DNA from: Mucilaginibacter sp.
GTDB taxonomy: Bacteria > Bacteroidota > Bacteroidia > Sphingobacteriales > Sphingobacteriaceae
Length of the DNA: 64,000 nt
Direction of reading: 5' to 3'
NCBI GenBank assembly: GCA_030445275.1
Contig: JAUCSE010000041.1
Location: forward strand, 1 to 64,000
Part shown: in pieces, positions 62,156-64,000 of the stretch
Layout of the letters: each line of letters begins with the position of its first letter
Numbering within the stretch: the first letter of the stretch is position 1
The notes under the pieces: model-generated
Told to the model about the DNA's origin: nothing
The model's database searches: none
The model's input: only the letters and a program-made list of their open reading frames with translations
Made by a program: the position numbers and the translations under genes

Positions 62156-63008
62156 ATGACCCCATACTGGCTAAATAAACCACATAATAAATAAAGGGCA
62201 GCAGGTCATGATTCATATTTACCTGGTCTGCAATAACACGATCAAAGGATAGCAACATGGTATGTTCAACTGTTTCGGATTTATCAAATCCAGTAAGCAT
62301 CAGACTATAGTGTGCTTTTAGCTGCTCTAAATCTGTAACTGAACCATCTTCATCCTGGCCATCAATTACTTCAAGATACATGTTTTTAATAATCTCCTCA
62401 TTTTCAGTAAAAAGATCATTGTATACTTCAAAAGATGTGTCAGGGGCTTTATTTGCTGCTTCGTCCCCATAAAGCATACTTGTGATTTTTAAATTGTCGG
62501 CATCGCCATAAACAGTTTCATGCGCACAGTAAAAGGTCATGATGATGTACAGCAGAAAAGTAAAGGTAAATGAATCACCATAGCCATCTTCTGCCAGAAC
62601 CTTCATTATTCTCTCTGAAATAAGCGAACTGAGTTTCTTTACATCATTATTAGTAAAATCCGGCTCATATAAATTATACTGTATGCTGTTATTGGGAAAA
62701 TTCATAAAAAAATCCTTTCCCACATAATTTTCAGGAGGCTGTCCGGATGGTTTTAATGCTAAATAGTTGCTTAACTGTATGTGCAGCTCATCGCCAAACT
62801 GATCTTTATCGGCCGCATTACATTCAAAAGCAAACCGAATATTATCGCCCTGATCGTTGTTTAGAGCAATATATATGGCACCTATATTTCCGTTTTGTGT
62901 ATGTTTAGATACAAAGGGCCTTAAAAAATCTGACACGAACTGCTGCCAGCTATCGTTCGCATAAAAAACAGAAATTCGGATGCGGTTATTTAACGTTCCG
63001 TTGTTCAT
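62142..63008 (-). CDS. Thiopeptide-type bacteriocin biosynthesis protein (LanB C-terminal-like)
   Basis: A 288-aa protein resembling the SpaB_C/thiopeptide-type bacteriocin biosynthesis family, the domain that eliminates glutamyl-tRNA-activated Ser/Thr in split LanB dehydratases. The match is by pattern: IRISVFYANDSWQQFVSDFLRPFVSKH at the start, GAIYIALNNDQGDNIRFAFEC where family members have a buried strand with H-L-R-x-R-F, and DFFMNFPNNSIQYNLYEPD. No large LanB N-terminal protein is visible. Its ATG overlaps the stop of the glycosyltransferase (ATGA), so translation is coupled. If the family call is right, this is part of a modified-peptide cluster. Confidence 0.6.
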   Translation of the reverse strand: MNNGTLNNRIRISVFYANDSWQQFVSDFLRPFVSKHTQNGNIGAIYIALNNDQGDNIRFAFECNAADKDQFGDELHIQLSNYLALKPSGQPPENYVGKDFFMNFPNNSIQYNLYEPDFTNNDVKKLSSLISERIMKVLAEDGYGDSFTFTFLLYIIMTFYCAHETVYGDADNLKITSMLYGDEAANKAPDTSFEVYNDLFTENEEIIKNMYLEVIDGQDEDGSVTDLEQLKAHYSLMLTGFDKSETVEHTMLLSFDRVIADQVNMNHDLLPFIYYVVYLASMGSFTDQ

Positions 63009-64000
63009 TGCAAAAATATTGGATTGTTGTAATCAAAGTTTTTGTAAACCGTTCCGCTACCGATAGCGTTTAAATTAGGCCTGATGGTTTTCTGAGCCAG
63101 GTTTTGCTGCATTTTTGTGCGATTATAAGTTTCGGAATAAAACATAATAGCATTTTCTATAGATTGCTTATCATATATGGTATGAAAATCAAAAATATCG
63201 GTATCGCTTTTCAGGCGGATACTATCTTCATTAATGTTTTGTGCGGTATAGATAAGGTTATTTTGTGCCGACATTAAATTCAGGCCTTCCGGAGGGCCGG
63301 TTTGTACAGTGCCTTTAACCCAATTGCCCTCATCAATGGTGATCATGTTGATGCCATGTTCAGCAAATCTGATTGATTTGTCAGCCGCATTTCGGTTTTG
63401 TTCTTTGGTTATGGTAGCCATTGCGTAATTGCCATTTAAAAACAGGAGCAGCATTTTACTTGTAGACGGACCAATATAGTGTATCATCACGCTTTTAATA
63501 TTTTTGTACGGAAACTCCTCCGTAATCCTATCAACCAGATCATGCCTGATCACGTTCAAAAAAACATCGTCTGTAATGAGTTTTTTTTCAACACCGGCTA
63601 ATACCAGGCGGTTCACCAGGTCAAAATCTTCAAAGCCGTAATTAACCATATCTTCATCATAACCACCTATTTCCCAAAAATCCTTTGGCCGCATACATAT
63701 TCTGCCTCCAATATCAGAATAGGATATCTTATCAAATTGCCCTCCGGCACACATAAACAGGTTACCCTCTCCGGAAAACGCTTTAGTCAAATACGCCGAG
63801 AAGGAGGGCCCTGTAAAATTATCAGCATCAACATTACAAACAAGGTTGCCCGAGGCCAATCTGAAAGCCATATTACGGGAGTGGCTGCGCTGAAAATATT
63901 GAGGCTCAAATGTTTTGTAATAAGTAAATAAGCCACTTTCGATATATTGCGAAAGATTATCTTTTACCCATTGCTCCAGATCATCGTTTGAATTATAATC
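63005..64000 (-). CDS. Family 2 glycosyltransferase, 5' end beyond the window
   Basis: The frame continues without stop from 63005 to the window edge (331 codons); the start lies outside. It reads as a GT-A type transferase: DYNSNDDLEQWV at the edge (donor-binding Asp region of family 2), VDADNFTGPSF with the D-x-D metal motif, RPKDFWEIGGYDEDMVNYGFEDFDLVNRL, the GT7C-like segment W/G-G-x-D-E-x-x-x-x-x-E-D-x-D, and then a C-terminal region of about 150 residues of unknown type. It is translationally coupled to the LanB-like gene, which suggests the sugar is added to a peptide or to a linked surface product. Confidence 0.8.
   Translation of the reverse strand, partial: DYNSNDDLEQWVKDNLSQYIESGLFTYYKTFEPQYFQRSHSRNMAFRLASGNLVCNVDADNFTGPSFSAYLTKAFSGEGNLFMCAGGQFDKISYSDIGGRICMRPKDFWEIGGYDEDMVNYGFEDFDLVNRLVLAGVEKKLITDDVFLNVIRHDLVDRITEEFPYKNIKSVMIHYIGPSTSKMLLLFLNGNYAMATITKEQNRNAADKSIRFAEHGINMITIDEGNWVKGTVQTGPPEGLNLMSAQNNLIYTAQNINEDSIRLKSDTDIFDFHTIYDKQSIENAIMFYSETYNRTKMQQNLAQKTIRPNLNAIGSGTVYKNFDYNNPIFLQ

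Overview
The window looks like chromosomal DNA of a Bacteroidota bacterium, most likely family Sphingobacteriaceae (a Mucilaginibacter/Pedobacter-like organism). The support is the Bacteroidota gene order for alternative complex III plus caa3-type oxidase (24.8-42.8 kb), recurrent TAnnTTTG promoter boxes with almost no Shine-Dalgarno sequences, many short lipoprotein signals, and housekeeping genes (dnaG, asnS, pgi, prfB, hemW) of Bacteroidota type. The genus is an inference from memory of protein families; no search was run.

Layout. 0-7 kb: an unknown protein, a divergent HxlR regulator/DoxX pair around a perfect operator-like palindrome, a minus-strand iron-related group (PepSY membrane protein, AraC regulator, siderophore-interacting reductase), a hairpin array and an IS4/Tn5-like insertion sequence whose transposase carries an in-frame TAG. 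7-24 kb: mostly core genes (asnS, dnaG-yraN-glutaminyl cyclase, pgi, prfB with its programmed frameshift, esterase, SirB1-like protein, methyltransferase, BamA-like porin, deoxyhypusine synthase homologue), plus a small membrane-protein gene broken by an exact 14-bp tandem duplication. 24.8-42.8 kb: one long plus-strand respiratory block, in order ActA-ActF of alternative complex III, CoxB, CoxA, haem A synthase, haem O synthase, two subunit-III proteins, subunit IV, SCO, DUF420, a small membrane protein, DUF983 and DUF2461. Together these encode quinol oxidation, electron transfer to an aa3-type oxidase, its haem A and its copper loading.

42.8-61.7 kb: OmpA lipoprotein, TPR protein, and a tight trio of an S9-peptidase-like lipoprotein lacking its catalytic Ser and His, a sensor kinase and an OmpR-type regulator. 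A six-gene minus-strand operon follows (VWA, VOC, MoxR/ChlI-type ATPase, metallophosphoesterase, UbiA-like protein, methyltransferase), then a PfkB kinase, cupin-like JmjC protein, fasciclin protein and hemW. 61.7-64 kb: a change to accessory DNA, with a tyrosine-recombinase remnant followed by two translationally coupled minus-strand genes: a lantibiotic-dehydratase-C-terminal-like (thiopeptide-type) protein and a family 2 glycosyltransferase that runs off the window. This may be the edge of a RiPP (modified peptide) gene cluster.

Intergenic DNA is unusually structured. It holds several families of dispersed palindromes (GTCATTGCGAGG-type, GTCTGAACCAGGATT-type, CCGCC/GGCGG-type) and a distinctive class of inverted repeats built from stuttered short words. 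No tRNA, rRNA or CRISPR array was recognised.
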